22,160 nucleotides of DNA, from positions 1 through 22,160 of the forward strand of contig JAJYOH010000027.1 in NCBI GenBank assembly GCA_021796315.1, in the 5' to 3' direction. The position numbers and the translations under genes are program-made. This stretch comes from Chloroflexota bacterium (GTDB lineage: Bacteria > Chloroflexota > Anaerolineae > Anaerolineales > Villigracilaceae). Within the stretch, counting starts at the first letter, position 1. The number at the start of each line of letters is the position of its first letter. The notes under the pieces are model-generated. The model saw nothing but the letters and a program-made list of their open reading frames with translations, ran no database searches and was not told where the DNA came from. This document shows positions 1 through 7,673 of this stretch, piece after piece.

Positions 1-756
1 GTTGCCCGATCAGATATAGGTGATTTGAATGGTGCTATCAGGGATCACAATGACGCCATTCGACTTAACCCAAACTTAGGCATAAATTACAATAATCGAG
101 GAATGGTGCGATATCTCAAGGGCGACTTGAATGGTGCTATCGAAGATTTCACACGTTCAATTGATATGAAAGGTCCAGAACTGTCCCTTTCATATTCAAA
201 TCGTGGAGAAGCCAGGAAGGAAAAAGATGACTTAGAAGGTGCTCTCAAGGACTTGACAGAGGCAATTCGACTTAATCCGACCGATGCTGATGCTTACTAC
301 AATCGAGCTGGTGTATTTAGAAAAAGGCACGACTTAGATAATGCAATTAAAGATTTGACTGAAGCCATTAATCTCAGACCAAACGATGCCGATGCCTACT
401 ATAATCGTGGCAATGCACGATACGAAAAAAGCGACTTAGATAACGCAATAGGAGATTACACAAAATCCATCGAGTTAAATCCAAAATCACATTCACCTTA
501 TGCTAACCGTGGCGTTGCCCGGAGGAAAAAAGGTTACTTAGATGGTGCAATCGCGGATCACAATGAAGCTATTCGGCTTAGCCCCGATGATGCTGATGGT
601 TATCTATATCGAGCACTAGATTGGGAAAAGAAGAAGGATTTTAGGGCTGCGATTGCCGATTTTCAAAAATACCTTGATTTAGGTGGTGGGCGGCAAAACA
701 AAGATCAGAAAAAGATCGAAGGGTTTATTAGAGAACTGAAAACGAAGCTAAAATAA
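1..756 (+). CDS. TPR-repeat protein, 5'-partial
   Basis: The frame is open from base 1 with no start codon, so the gene begins upstream; the TTG at 25 is only an internal leucine. It encodes about six to seven 34-residue tetratricopeptide repeats, recognisable by recurring units such as NRGxxRxxKGDLDGAIxDxxxAIxLxP. It ends with a short Lys-rich helix (IRELKTKLK). TPR arrays form a helical superhelix used for protein-protein contact; no catalytic domain is visible, and any enzymatic or kinase domain would lie upstream. The repeats are also similar at DNA level with a period of about 102 bases, which favours copy-number change by recombination. The base composition looks more AT-rich than the following genes. 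It ends before a shared terminator at 824-860. The partner and process cannot be told from this part. Confidence 0.85.
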   Translation, partial: VARSDIGDLNGAIRDHNDAIRLNPNLGINYNNRGMVRYLKGDLNGAIEDFTRSIDMKGPELSLSYSNRGEARKEKDDLEGALKDLTEAIRLNPTDADAYYNRAGVFRKRHDLDNAIKDLTEAINLRPNDADAYYNRGNARYEKSDLDNAIGDYTKSIELNPKSHSPYANRGVARRKKGYLDGAIADHNEAIRLSPDDADGYLYRALDWEKKKDFRAAIADFQKYLDLGGGRQNKDQKKIEGFIRELKTKLK

Positions 757-757
757 A

Positions 758-820
758 CATCAAACTATTCGCGAAAATCTTCGCGATGACCCGCATTTCA
801 AGGCGCTGGTTGGGGAGTGA
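758..820 (+). pseudogene. Possible vestigial C-terminus of a second TPR-type protein
   Basis: Directly after the TPR stop codon, a different frame reads through 20 codons to a TGA at 818-820, ending in RENLRDDPHFKALVGE. That string resembles the DPRFQAL-type tails common on TPR and cyclase-associated proteins. There is no start codon or ribosome binding site, and the frame is closed upstream by a stop. It may be a decayed remnant, or the true end of the TPR gene lost by frameshift. The match is to a remembered tail type only, so confidence is low. Confidence 0.25.
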
Positions 821-823
821 ATC

Positions 824-860
824 AAAAAACCTCCGAGATTTTAGAAATCTCGGAGGTTTC
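824..860. terminator. Bidirectional intrinsic terminator between convergent genes
   Basis: A perfect 12-bp stem (830-841 with 845-856, CCTCCGAGATTT paired with AAATCTCGGAGG) has a 3-nt loop. It is flanked by an A run on the left and a T-rich run on the right, so it can end the TPR transcript on + and the formate dehydrogenase operon on -. Confidence 0.9.
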
Positions 861-863
861 GTT

Positions 864-3083
864 TTAATATCTTCCCCTCTGCACCACAACATCTGGATGC
901 GCCAGCTCTTTTTCGCGCGCGGGAAAGACCTGCACTGCGCAGGCTTTGAACTCGGGGATTTTCGCCTGCGGATCGAGCGCGTCGTTGGTTAGTAAATTGG
1001 CGGCGGCTTCGGCAAAGTGGAAGGGGATAAAGACCACACCCACGGATGTTTTTTCTGTGACCGTTGCGCGTAAAACAACTTCACCGCGTCGTGATGTGAC
1101 TCTAACCGCGTCGCTATTTCTAATGCCATGTATTTCCGCGTCGGCGGGATGCATCTCGAGGCGCGCTTCGGGGTAGGCATCATTCAATGCGGAGTGACGC
1201 GTCATCGTGCCGCCGTGCCAATGTTCGAGCACGCGGCCAGTGGTTAATATGAATGGATATTCATCGTCGACTTCTTCCATCACGGGGACATAATCCAGCG
1301 AATGAAATTTTCCACGTCCGCGCGGGAAAGATTCTTTGAAGAGAGTCGGCGTGCCGGGGTGATTCATATCAGGCACAGGGTAGATCAGTCCGACCTTATC
1401 AATGCGTTCGTAAGTGATGCCTGCATAATCGAGATTGACTGTCGCCATCTCACGCAGGATTTCTTCAGGGTTGGAATAATTCCATTTAGCGGTGGCCCGT
1501 CCAAGTCGGGATTCGATGCGAAGCGCAATATCGCAAATAATCTGCCAGTCAGGACGCGCATGTCCACGTGGTTTCTGCGCGGCACGCACGCGTTGCACGC
1601 GTCGATCAGTGTTGCTGAATGTCCCATCTTTTTCGGCGAAGGGTGTCGCAGGTAAAAACACATCCGCAAACGCGCCGGACTCGTTAATGAAAATATCCTG
1701 CACAACAAGGAACTCAAGTTGCTGCATGTGTTTGCGCGTCTCGTTTAGATTCGGCTCGGACATCATCGGGTTCTCGCCCATGATGTACAGCGCACGGATG
1801 CCGCCTTCGTGCGCGTGAGAAAGAATCTCTGTGGTTGTTAAACCAAGTTTGCGCGAGAGACCGCCCGGCTCGATATTCCAGGTCTTTTCCCATTTCGCGG
1901 CGTTGTCTTCATTATCGACGCGCATGTAGCCGGGATAATGAAAAGGCATGCAACCCATATCGCTGGCACCCTGCACATTATTTTGTCCGCGCAAAGGGTT
2001 GAGTCCCGTGCCATCGCGTCCGATGTGGCCCGTGAGAAACGCAAGATGAATCAACGCCAGCGCACTGGCGGTTCCGTGCGAAAGCTGTGAGATGCCCATG
2101 CCCCAATAGATGGCGCCGTTCTTCGCGGCGGCGTACATGCGCGCGGCTTTGCGGATATCTTCCGCGGGCACGCCGGAAAGTTCCCCGGCGTATTCGGGCG
2201 TGAACTTTTCGAGCGAAGCCAGGAACTCGGTGTAACCTTCGGTGCGGTCATTGATGAAGTCGTGATCGACCAGGTTCTCTTCGACCATTACATAAGCCAT
2301 GGCCGTGAAGACCGGCACGTTCGTTCCCGGCTTGAGCGGCAGCCACAATTCGGCAAAGTCCACCAGGTCGATGCGGCGCGGATCGACGACGATCATCTTC
2401 GCGCCATATTTTTCGACGGCCTCTTTCATCTGCAAAGCAATGATGGGATGATTCTCTGAAGTGTTCGAGCCGGTCACGATGAACACGTCATTTTGAATCA
2501 CCTGCGAAGCCGTGTTGCTCATTGCAGATGAACCGACCGCCTGTTGCAGCGCAACCACCGAACCGGCGTGACACAGACGCGTGCAATGATCCACGTTATT
2601 GGTGCGGAACAGCGCCCGGTACATTTTCTGCAAAAGATAATTATCTTCGTTGGTGGCTTTGGCGCAGCAATAAACCGACATGGCATCCGAGCCGTCGCGC
2701 TTGTAAATGCGGACAAGGTTATCTGCGACAATATTGAGCGCAGTGTCCCAATCGGTTTCGACCCAGTCACCACCGTGAGGCGGGAGTTGGGAATCGGGAG
2801 TCGGGCCTTTGCTTCCGCGATTCACGAATTCCGAATCCCGATTCATGATTCCCGTTTTCCCTTCGAGCAAATATCGCCGAACCAGCGGGGTTGTCACGCG
2901 TTTGGGATGATAAATAAAGTCATACCCAAAGCGGCCTTTGACACACAAGTTGCCATGATTGACGGGTGAATCAAATGGCGAGGTGACTTTGAAGATAAAG
3001 TCATCTTTGACATGTAACTGTAAATTGCATCCAACGCCACAATATGGGCAGGTAGTGGTAACTATTCTATCGGGTTTAATCAT
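864..3083 (-). CDS. fdhA: Formate dehydrogenase catalytic (molybdopterin) subunit FdhA
   Basis: This 739-residue protein belongs to the Mo/W-bisPGD oxidoreductases and should oxidise formate to CO2, or the reverse. An N-terminal [4Fe-4S] site is formed by C12, C15, C19 and C47 (TCPYCGVGC...LCVKG). The metal ligand is probably C171 in HCTRLCHAGSV, followed by H172 as in formate dehydrogenases; it is cysteine, not selenocysteine. The middle holds GENPMMSEPN and NESGAFADVFLPA, and the C-terminus the molybdopterin-binding fold (TTGRVLEHWHGGTMTRHS). The start chosen at 3083 has GGAG five bases upstream; the ATG at 3101 would place that site inside the gene. It is the last gene of the operon after the diaphorase subunits. 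Residues 77-101 are encoded by a 7-nt repeat array and look like an insertion. It lacks the long NuoG-type N-terminal extension of FdsA because a separate subunit supplies it. Confidence 0.93.
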   Translation of the reverse strand: MIKPDRIVTTTCPYCGVGCNLQLHVKDDFIFKVTSPFDSPVNHGNLCVKGRFGYDFIYHPKRVTTPLVRRYLLEGKTGIMNRDSEFVNRGSKGPTPDSQLPPHGGDWVETDWDTALNIVADNLVRIYKRDGSDAMSVYCCAKATNEDNYLLQKMYRALFRTNNVDHCTRLCHAGSVVALQQAVGSSAMSNTASQVIQNDVFIVTGSNTSENHPIIALQMKEAVEKYGAKMIVVDPRRIDLVDFAELWLPLKPGTNVPVFTAMAYVMVEENLVDHDFINDRTEGYTEFLASLEKFTPEYAGELSGVPAEDIRKAARMYAAAKNGAIYWGMGISQLSHGTASALALIHLAFLTGHIGRDGTGLNPLRGQNNVQGASDMGCMPFHYPGYMRVDNEDNAAKWEKTWNIEPGGLSRKLGLTTTEILSHAHEGGIRALYIMGENPMMSEPNLNETRKHMQQLEFLVVQDIFINESGAFADVFLPATPFAEKDGTFSNTDRRVQRVRAAQKPRGHARPDWQIICDIALRIESRLGRATAKWNYSNPEEILREMATVNLDYAGITYERIDKVGLIYPVPDMNHPGTPTLFKESFPRGRGKFHSLDYVPVMEEVDDEYPFILTTGRVLEHWHGGTMTRHSALNDAYPEARLEMHPADAEIHGIRNSDAVRVTSRRGEVVLRATVTEKTSVGVVFIPFHFAEAAANLLTNDALDPQAKIPEFKACAVQVFPAREKELAHPDVVVQRGRY
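2782..2854. repeat. 7-nt-period inverted repeat array inside fdhA
   Basis: On + the array reads GGGAGTT, GGGAATC, GGGAGTC, GGG (2782-2805). A 13-nt spacer follows, then GATTCAC, GAATTCC, GAATCCC, GATTCAT, GATTCCC, G (2819-2854). The second arm is made of complements of the first arm's unit. It encodes residues 77-101 of FdhA, in a place where related enzymes normally pass directly from the PLVRR region to the WDEAL-type segment. Confidence 0.75.
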
Positions 3084-3100
3084 CGTATCTCCAAAAGACA

Positions 3101-3168
3101 AACCGCGAAGCCCACAAAGAACGCAAAGTTATTTTAATTTCTTTGCGGCCTTTGCGCTCTTTGCGGTT
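3101..3168. repeat. 9-nt-period inverted repeat element (copy 1)
   Basis: The left arm (3101-3128) is three 9-nt units: AACCGCGAA, GCCCACAAA, GAACGCAAA, then G. The right arm (3141-3168) is the imperfect reverse complement (22 of 28 positions), with a 12-nt AT-rich loop. It lies between the Fe-S subunit gene and fdhA, and its outer end overlaps the stop codon of the Fe-S gene. In the transcript it would form a long imperfect hairpin that could stabilise or uncouple the two messages. Copies 2 and 3 are at 9765-9834 and 20035-20107. Confidence 0.8.
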
Positions 3169-3856
3169 AATTCTTTCGCTTCTTTCGTCCTGTATTCGTC
3201 ACACCGATCTCAGCCGGACTGACACCTTTTTCCAATAAATATTCTCGCTTGGGTTTGAGCGCGCCGGTTGGACAAACCGCCACACATTGCCCGCATAAGA
3301 CACAACTGGTTTCGGGAATGGACTTATCGAAGAACGTGCCGATCTGCGTCTCAAACCCGCGGCCATCGAAGTTGATCGCAAACGTGTACTGTGCATCGTC
3401 CGCGCAGACCTGCACACAGCGCCAGCACAACAGGCACTTCGAATAATCACGCACGTACATCGGGTTGTCGTCCCTGACTTGCGACTCGCGGCGTTCGGCA
3501 TCCGGGAAGCGGCTCGAGGATGCGCCATATTCGTACAGCATGACCTGGATTTCGGGCGCATCGGACAAGTCCATGGTGGAGGCCAGCATTTCCAAAATGG
3601 TCCGGCGCGTGCGAACAACCTTCTCGCTGCGGGTCTGGACCTTCATGCCTTGCGCGGCTTTGACGATGCACGCCGGCTGAAGAAGTCTCTGCCCCTCGAC
3701 CTCCACAACGCAGATTCTGCACAGCGCGTTGGATGTGGTCGCTTCGTGGAAACAGATCGTGGGAATATCTATGCCGTTCTCGCGCGCGGCTTCGAGAAGA
3801 GTTTGTCCATCCTCGACAGAGATTTCTTTGCCATCCATCAATAATGTAACTGCCAT
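3167..3856 (-). CDS. Fe-S subunit of NAD-linked formate dehydrogenase (HoxU / NuoG N-terminal-like)
   Basis: The 229-residue protein carries electrons between the flavin subunit and FdhA. Residues 1-75 are a [2Fe-2S] ferredoxin domain with C35, C46, C49 and C63. Two [4Fe-4S] motifs follow: C141, C144, C147, C151 ([11 protein letters not shown]) and C185, C188, C191, C195 ([11 protein letters not shown]). The linker at 95-135 has no cysteine and no HxxxCxxC, so the His-Cys cluster found in NuoG and many hydrogenase subunits is missing. The start has AAGGTGA upstream. It lies 40 bases after the diaphorase gene, and only a 9-nt repeat element separates it from fdhA. The end is Lys/Arg-rich (GRKKRKN). 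A hydrogenase role is less likely because the next gene is clearly a formate dehydrogenase. Confidence 0.88.
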   Translation of the reverse strand: MAVTLLMDGKEISVEDGQTLLEAARENGIDIPTICFHEATTSNALCRICVVEVEGQRLLQPACIVKAAQGMKVQTRSEKVVRTRRTILEMLASTMDLSDAPEIQVMLYEYGASSSRFPDAERRESQVRDDNPMYVRDYSKCLLCWRCVQVCADDAQYTFAINFDGRGFETQIGTFFDKSIPETSCVLCGQCVAVCPTGALKPKREYLLEKGVSPAEIGVTNTGRKKRKN

Positions 3857-3896
3857 CAGTTCACCTTATATTTTGGGAGAACAATCTTCGAAAGAG

Positions 3897-5783
3897 TCAT
3901 TTCTTCTTCGATTTTTTAACCAAAGTTTTCTTCGCCTTCGGTTTGCGGTTTGCACTTTGCGTTTTGTTTTTTGCGTTTTGCGTATTGTGTTTTGCTGCGG
4001 CCTTTTTCTTTACAACTTTCTTCGCAGAAGTTTTCTTTGCCTTCACAGCCTTTGATTTGGCAACAACTTTCTTTCCTCTTACTTCTTTCTTTTTCGACAG
4101 CAAGCTGTCGGACTCCACAGAGAAAAGCCCCGGCCACAACTTCATCGCAGACAAGACCGCACTGGCCGCCGTCTGACCAAGGCCGCAAAGCGAAGCATCC
4201 GTCATCGTCCAACCGACATCCTGCAAGCGTTGAAAGTCGCCTTCCAAAGTTTTGCCGTCCGCGATGCGGGTGAGAATTTCCTTCTGCCGCTGTGTGCCCA
4301 TCTGGCACGGATAACATTTTCCGCACGACTCATGTGCAAAGAAATGACCCAGACGTTTGAGTACATCGCGCAGATCACGCGTCTCGTCGAAAACCATCAC
4401 CACGCCTGAACCGAGCGGCAGGCCGGCCGCGCGCAGATCTTCAAAAGTCAGTTTGACATCGAGATGCGCGGAGGTTGCAAACGCGCCCGCCGCGCCGCCG
4501 AATAAAACAGCCTGAAGTTTTTTCTTCTCCGCCACTCCCCCGGCCATCTTAAGCATTTCCCGCAGCGTCACGCCAAATGGAACTTCATACACGCCGGGTT
4601 TCGCCACATCGCCGGAAACACAGAATAGTTTTGTCCCCGGAGACTTCTCCGTGCCGATCTTGCGATAACCTGCCGCACCTTTGGAAATGATCAAAGGCAC
4701 ATTACACAAAGTTTCAACATTATTGATAACAGTCGGTTTATCGAACAGGCCATTCGTCGTCGGGAAAGGCGGCTTCACACGCGGGAAGCCGCGCTTCCCT
4801 TCGATGGACTCAAACAGCGCGGTCTCCTCGCCACAAATGTAGGCGCCCGCGCCGAGGCGGATTTCAATATCAAAATCTTCGTTCAAATATCCTGCGGCCC
4901 TGGCTTCACTCAACGCAGTTTCAAGCACGGGCAAAATATATGGGTACTCGCCGCGCAAATAAATGTATCCCTTGCTCGCGCCGATGGCATACGCGGCGAT
5001 GCACATGCCCTCGATCACGCGATGCGGATCATCCAGCAGAAGCACGCGATCCTTGAATGTGCCCGGCTCGGACTCATCGGCATTGCAGACGACATATTTT
5101 TGATTCGACTCAGCTTTGGCCGCGCCTTCCCATTTGATTCCGGTTGGAAAAGCCGCGCCGCCGCGTCCAACCAGACCGGAAGCCTTGATCTCGTTAATCA
5201 CATCTTCGCGTTTCATCCGCAGCGTTTTTTGCAACCCGGCATATTCGCCGTATTGAGCGAGAGTTGTCGCGCCGTTTCCGCAGTTGGCCGTCAACAAATG
5301 TAACGAGCCGCCGACAATGGATTTCGGGATGCCCAAATCATATTGATGGAAGTCGGGGGAAATATTTATTTCAGCGTCATCGTCCACGAGCGCGGCTGGG
5401 GCCTGGTCACAAAGTCCAAGGCATGGACTCGCCTCGATGGTCAGAGTCCGGTCACGGGTGGTCTGACCCGCTTCCACATCATAATGTTTGCAAAGATGGT
5501 TTAGGAGTCCATCCCCGCCCTTGAGCGCGCAAGCCTGGTCCGTACAAACACGGATGATTCTTTTGCCAACCGGCTCGTTGTAAAACAAAGTATAGAACTC
5601 GATCACGCCATGCACATCGGCCAGCGGCACGCGCAAAGATTTTGCAATTTCGGCGGCGGCTTCTTCAGGAAGCCAGCCATAAATTTTTTGAGCCGCATGC
5701 AAGGCTGGCAACAGTCCCGGGCGGCCCAAATGAATGTAAGGTTGAATTGCAGGTTTGAGTGCAGCGAGATCAATTTCGGACAT
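3897..5783 (-). CDS. Fused NuoE-NuoF diaphorase subunit of formate dehydrogenase
   Basis: This 628-residue fusion should pass electrons between NAD(P) and the Fe-S chain. Residues 1-150 are NuoE-like with a [2Fe-2S] site (C80, C85, C121, C125). Residues 180-550 are NuoF-like, with the FMN loop [10 protein letters not shown] at 207-216, the NADH-binding region around [14 protein letters not shown], and an N3-type [4Fe-4S] site (C487, C490, C493, C533; ESCGKCYPC and LCGLG). From about 563 the protein ends in a ~65-residue Lys/Ala-rich tail resembling histone H1-like tails; NuoF proteins normally stop before this. Part of the tail (597-615) comes from a 7-nt repeat array. The start at 5783 has GGAG six bases upstream and sits about 12 bases after the predicted transcription start; an upstream ATG at 5834 lies before the promoter. 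First gene of the operon. Similar NuoE-NuoF fusions are known in Methylorubrum FDH1. Confidence 0.92.
   Translation of the reverse strand: MSEIDLAALKPAIQPYIHLGRPGLLPALHAAQKIYGWLPEEAAAEIAKSLRVPLADVHGVIEFYTLFYNEPVGKRIIRVCTDQACALKGGDGLLNHLCKHYDVEAGQTTRDRTLTIEASPCLGLCDQAPAALVDDDAEINISPDFHQYDLGIPKSIVGGSLHLLTANCGNGATTLAQYGEYAGLQKTLRMKREDVINEIKASGLVGRGGAAFPTGIKWEGAAKAESNQKYVVCNADESEPGTFKDRVLLLDDPHRVIEGMCIAAYAIGASKGYIYLRGEYPYILPVLETALSEARAAGYLNEDFDIEIRLGAGAYICGEETALFESIEGKRGFPRVKPPFPTTNGLFDKPTVINNVETLCNVPLIISKGAAGYRKIGTEKSPGTKLFCVSGDVAKPGVYEVPFGVTLREMLKMAGGVAEKKKLQAVLFGGAAGAFATSAHLDVKLTFEDLRAAGLPLGSGVVMVFDETRDLRDVLKRLGHFFAHESCGKCYPCQMGTQRQKEILTRIADGKTLEGDFQRLQDVGWTMTDASLCGLGQTAASAVLSAMKLWPGLFSVESDSLLSKKKEVRGKKVVAKSKAVKAKKTSAKKVVKKKAAAKHNTQNAKNKTQSANRKPKAKKTLVKKSKKK
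3939..3994. repeat. Eight-copy 7-nt tandem repeat in the diaphorase C-terminal tail
   Basis: On + the array reads CGGTTTG, CGGTTTG, CACTTTG, CGTTTTG, TTTTTTG, CGTTTTG, CGTATTG, TGTTTTG: eight contiguous heptamers with consensus CGTTTTG. It encodes residues 597-615 of the NuoEF fusion. Because 7 is not a multiple of 3, each copy is read in a different frame, giving Asn, Lys, Gln and Arg-rich sequence without repeats at protein level. Confidence 0.85.
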
Positions 5784-5801
5784 GTGTACTCCAATAATAA
5801 A

Positions 5802-5830
5802 AGTATAGACCGAAACGAAAGAGTGCGCAA
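5802..5830 (-). promoter_or_regulatory. Promoter of the formate dehydrogenase operon
   Basis: On the minus strand, TTGCGC (5825-5830) and TATACT (5802-5807) are separated by exactly 17 bases. The predicted start is near 5795, 12 bases before the ATG at 5783. The same two hexamers with the same spacing occur before the CBS gene at 6340-6368. Confidence 0.75.
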
Positions 5831-5832
5831 GC

Positions 5833-5863
5833 AAAAACCGCCGCCTCTGTACGAAGGCGGCGG
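5833..5863 (-). terminator. Intrinsic terminator after the CBS-pair gene
   Basis: A 9-bp GC stem (CCGCCGCCT at 5838-5846 with AGGCGGCGG at 5855-5863) is followed on the minus strand by five T. It lies 10 bases after the CBS stop codon and directly before the next promoter, so the formate dehydrogenase operon is a separate unit. Confidence 0.85.
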
Positions 5864-5872
5864 CACTTTGAA

Positions 5873-6307
5873 TTATCGGCTGCTGACTATGTAATGTTCA
5901 AGTTGAGAGATCATGAATTTCTGGTAATCTACAACCTGTTTGAGCACATCGCGAACGGAAATCAATCCAACGAGTTTGCCATTTTCATAAACAGGCAGGT
6001 GGCGGATGTTTTTATCGATCATGATCGCCATACATTCGTCGAGAGGCTGGGTATCGTCAACGTAAAGCACTTTAGTGGTCATGACTTCGCTGACCTTGGC
6101 GCTCTTGGAGGTCTTGCCCACCAAATCCACTTTGCGGACACAGTCGCGCTCGGAAAGAATCCCGGCCACTTTATCGCCGTCCATGACCATCACCGCGCCT
6201 ATGTTCTTATCTGCCATAAGCTTGAGGGCTTCCAGCACACTTGTATCGGGCTTTACCGAAAATATCTGACTGCCTTTCGTGCGGATCAAATCACGAACAG
6301 TATCCAT
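5873..6307 (-). CDS. Stand-alone CBS-pair protein
   Basis: The 144-residue protein is a single Bateman module made of two CBS domains (about residues 12-65 and 78-135). Typical motifs are [19 protein letters not shown] and [18 protein letters not shown], the usual ligand-binding strand-turn patterns for adenine nucleotides. No other domain is present. The start at 6307 has GGAG eight bases upstream and lies after the predicted transcription start; an ATG at 6352 is upstream of the promoter and is rejected. It has its own promoter and terminator, yet follows the metal transporter gene, so a sensor of energy state for transport is possible but unproven. Many such proteins are of unknown function. 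Confidence 0.9.
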   Translation of the reverse strand: MDTVRDLIRTKGSQIFSVKPDTSVLEALKLMADKNIGAVMVMDGDKVAGILSERDCVRKVDLVGKTSKSAKVSEVMTTKVLYVDDTQPLDECMAIMIDKNIRHLPVYENGKLVGLISVRDVLKQVVDYQKFMISQLEHYIVSSR

Positions 6308-6339
6308 GACCATCTCTCCTTTGGCTAAGATTTTACAAA

Positions 6340-6368
6340 AGTATAGACTCAAATCGTCCGGCGCGCAA
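6340..6368 (-). promoter_or_regulatory. Promoter of the CBS-pair gene
   Basis: TTGCGC (6363-6368) and TATACT (6340-6345) on the minus strand have a 17-base spacer. The predicted start near 6333 leaves a ~26-base leader with AAAGGAG before the ATG at 6307. Confidence 0.75.
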
Positions 6369-6386
6369 GCAGGTTAGTTCAATCGT

Positions 6387-7673
6387 TCACCATTGGAAGA
6401 CCACGGCGATCACCGTAAACGCCGAAGCGATCACGATAAACACCGAGGCAACGATGGTAAAGTTTTTCTGAAAAGCATTATTGGCGTGTTCGCCCATGAT
6501 CTTTTTACTGCTGGTCAATTTAATAAGATAGAAAAAGACCAACGGCAGGATCATGGCATTCAAGGTTTGCGTGGCAATGGCAAAGTGGAACAACGAAATT
6601 CCGGGAATTGCCGTAATCAGCGCAGCGCCCACCAACTGGACAACAAACAAAATATAAAAGGTCTTGCTCTTCTGATAATCGCTGTCGAGGCTGCCCGACA
6701 AGCCAAAGAATTCAGAGAAGGCATAAGCCGTCGAAAGGGGAACAATCACAAGTCCCATGAAAGCCGCGGCGAGAATTCCGATGGCAAACAGAGTCCCGGC
6801 CAGGTCGCCGGCAAAAGGGCGGATGGCTTCAGCAGCCTGCTCGCCGGATGTCAACACAATGCCGCGCACAAATAATGTGGAAGCCGTTGCCACGATCATA
6901 AAGAAGGAAAAGAAATCCGTCAGGAATGCGCCCCAATACGTCTCAAACTGCGAATACTTCAACGTATCCTTGTCGATCTTTTTATCGAAGGCAAAACTGC
7001 TGATGAAGAACTGTCCCCACGGCGTAATAGTTGTGCCAAGCACGCCCATGCCAATCACCAGATAGCTGACCAAATATTTTTGCGTCCACACCACACCGTG
7101 CGGATAAAGCAGGTTATTCAACGCCAATCCCCAATCAGGGTTGGCTTTTGCCGCCGAGATAATGTAGGTTATGTAAAACAACGAAACGATCAGCATGATG
7201 CTCTGCGTTAATTTGTAATTGCCTTTGGTGATGAACACAAACGCTATGAGCAACATTCCCGCCACAAAGGGCATAACCGGAATGTTCAACATGCCGCTGA
7301 CTGTTTTAATGGCCGAGACTTCGGTCGTGACCGTCCCCAGGTTCGCAATCAACAAGCCCAGAAAAATGAACAGCGAAACTTTGACGCCATACTTCTCGCG
7401 AATTAAATCCGCCAGGCCGCGGCGCGTCACGAGAGTGAGGCGCATTCCCATTTCCTGTGTAATACCCAGCAGAACAGTGATGATCGCCAACGGGAAAAGG
7501 ATCGGGTAGCCGAGCGTTGCGCCTGCGATGGAATATGTGGCAACGCCGCCCGCATCGTTATCGGCCATGGCCGCAATTGTCGCGGGGCCAAAGACGGAGA
7601 GCAGCACGATGACCTGCCGCACCCACCGATTGGCGGCCCAGCGGTCGCGCATAAGAATCAATTTCTCCATCAT
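6387..7673 (-). CDS. Nramp-related divalent metal transporter with non-canonical binding site
   Basis: This 428-residue inner-membrane protein has about 11 hydrophobic segments and the LeuT-like Nramp layout. In transmembrane segment 1 the usual DPGN is replaced by D40-A-G-G (ADNDAGGVATYS). In segment 6 the usual MPHN is replaced by TITPWG (216-220 region), so the metal-coordinating Met is Thr, the Asn is Gly, and the His is Trp. The Asp is kept. Loss of the thioether Met is expected to lower selectivity for Mn/Fe and fits a hard ion such as Mg2+; that is inference. The start codon overlaps the stop of the upstream MgtE_N/CBS gene (ATGA), indicating translational coupling. The operon's leader terminator probably controls it too. 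Confidence 0.88.
   Translation of the reverse strand: MMEKLILMRDRWAANRWVRQVIVLLSVFGPATIAAMADNDAGGVATYSIAGATLGYPILFPLAIITVLLGITQEMGMRLTLVTRRGLADLIREKYGVKVSLFIFLGLLIANLGTVTTEVSAIKTVSGMLNIPVMPFVAGMLLIAFVFITKGNYKLTQSIMLIVSLFYITYIISAAKANPDWGLALNNLLYPHGVVWTQKYLVSYLVIGMGVLGTTITPWGQFFISSFAFDKKIDKDTLKYSQFETYWGAFLTDFFSFFMIVATASTLFVRGIVLTSGEQAAEAIRPFAGDLAGTLFAIGILAAAFMGLVIVPLSTAYAFSEFFGLSGSLDSDYQKSKTFYILFVVQLVGAALITAIPGISLFHFAIATQTLNAMILPLVFFYLIKLTSSKKIMGEHANNAFQKNFTIVASVFIVIASAFTVIAVVFQW

Noticed and set aside
2500..2640. Selenocysteine in FdhA
   Set aside because: The metal-ligand position is a normal Cys codon in HCTRLCHAGSV and there is no in-frame TGA.
2544..2969. A 141-codon + frame antisense to fdhA
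   Set aside because: It is a shadow of the fdhA gene that includes the heptamer array, with no domain of its own.
3167..3856. Bidirectional hydrogenase subunit HoxU
   Set aside because: No hydrogenase large or small subunit is near; the partner gene is a molybdopterin formate dehydrogenase.
3939..3994. CRISPR-like array
   Set aside because: Units are 7 nt, contiguous and without spacers; the 9-nt elements are likewise not CRISPR.
5783..5834. Longer N-terminus for the NuoEF fusion from 5834
   Set aside because: It starts upstream of the predicted promoter and lacks a ribosome site; the ATG at 5783 has both in the right order.
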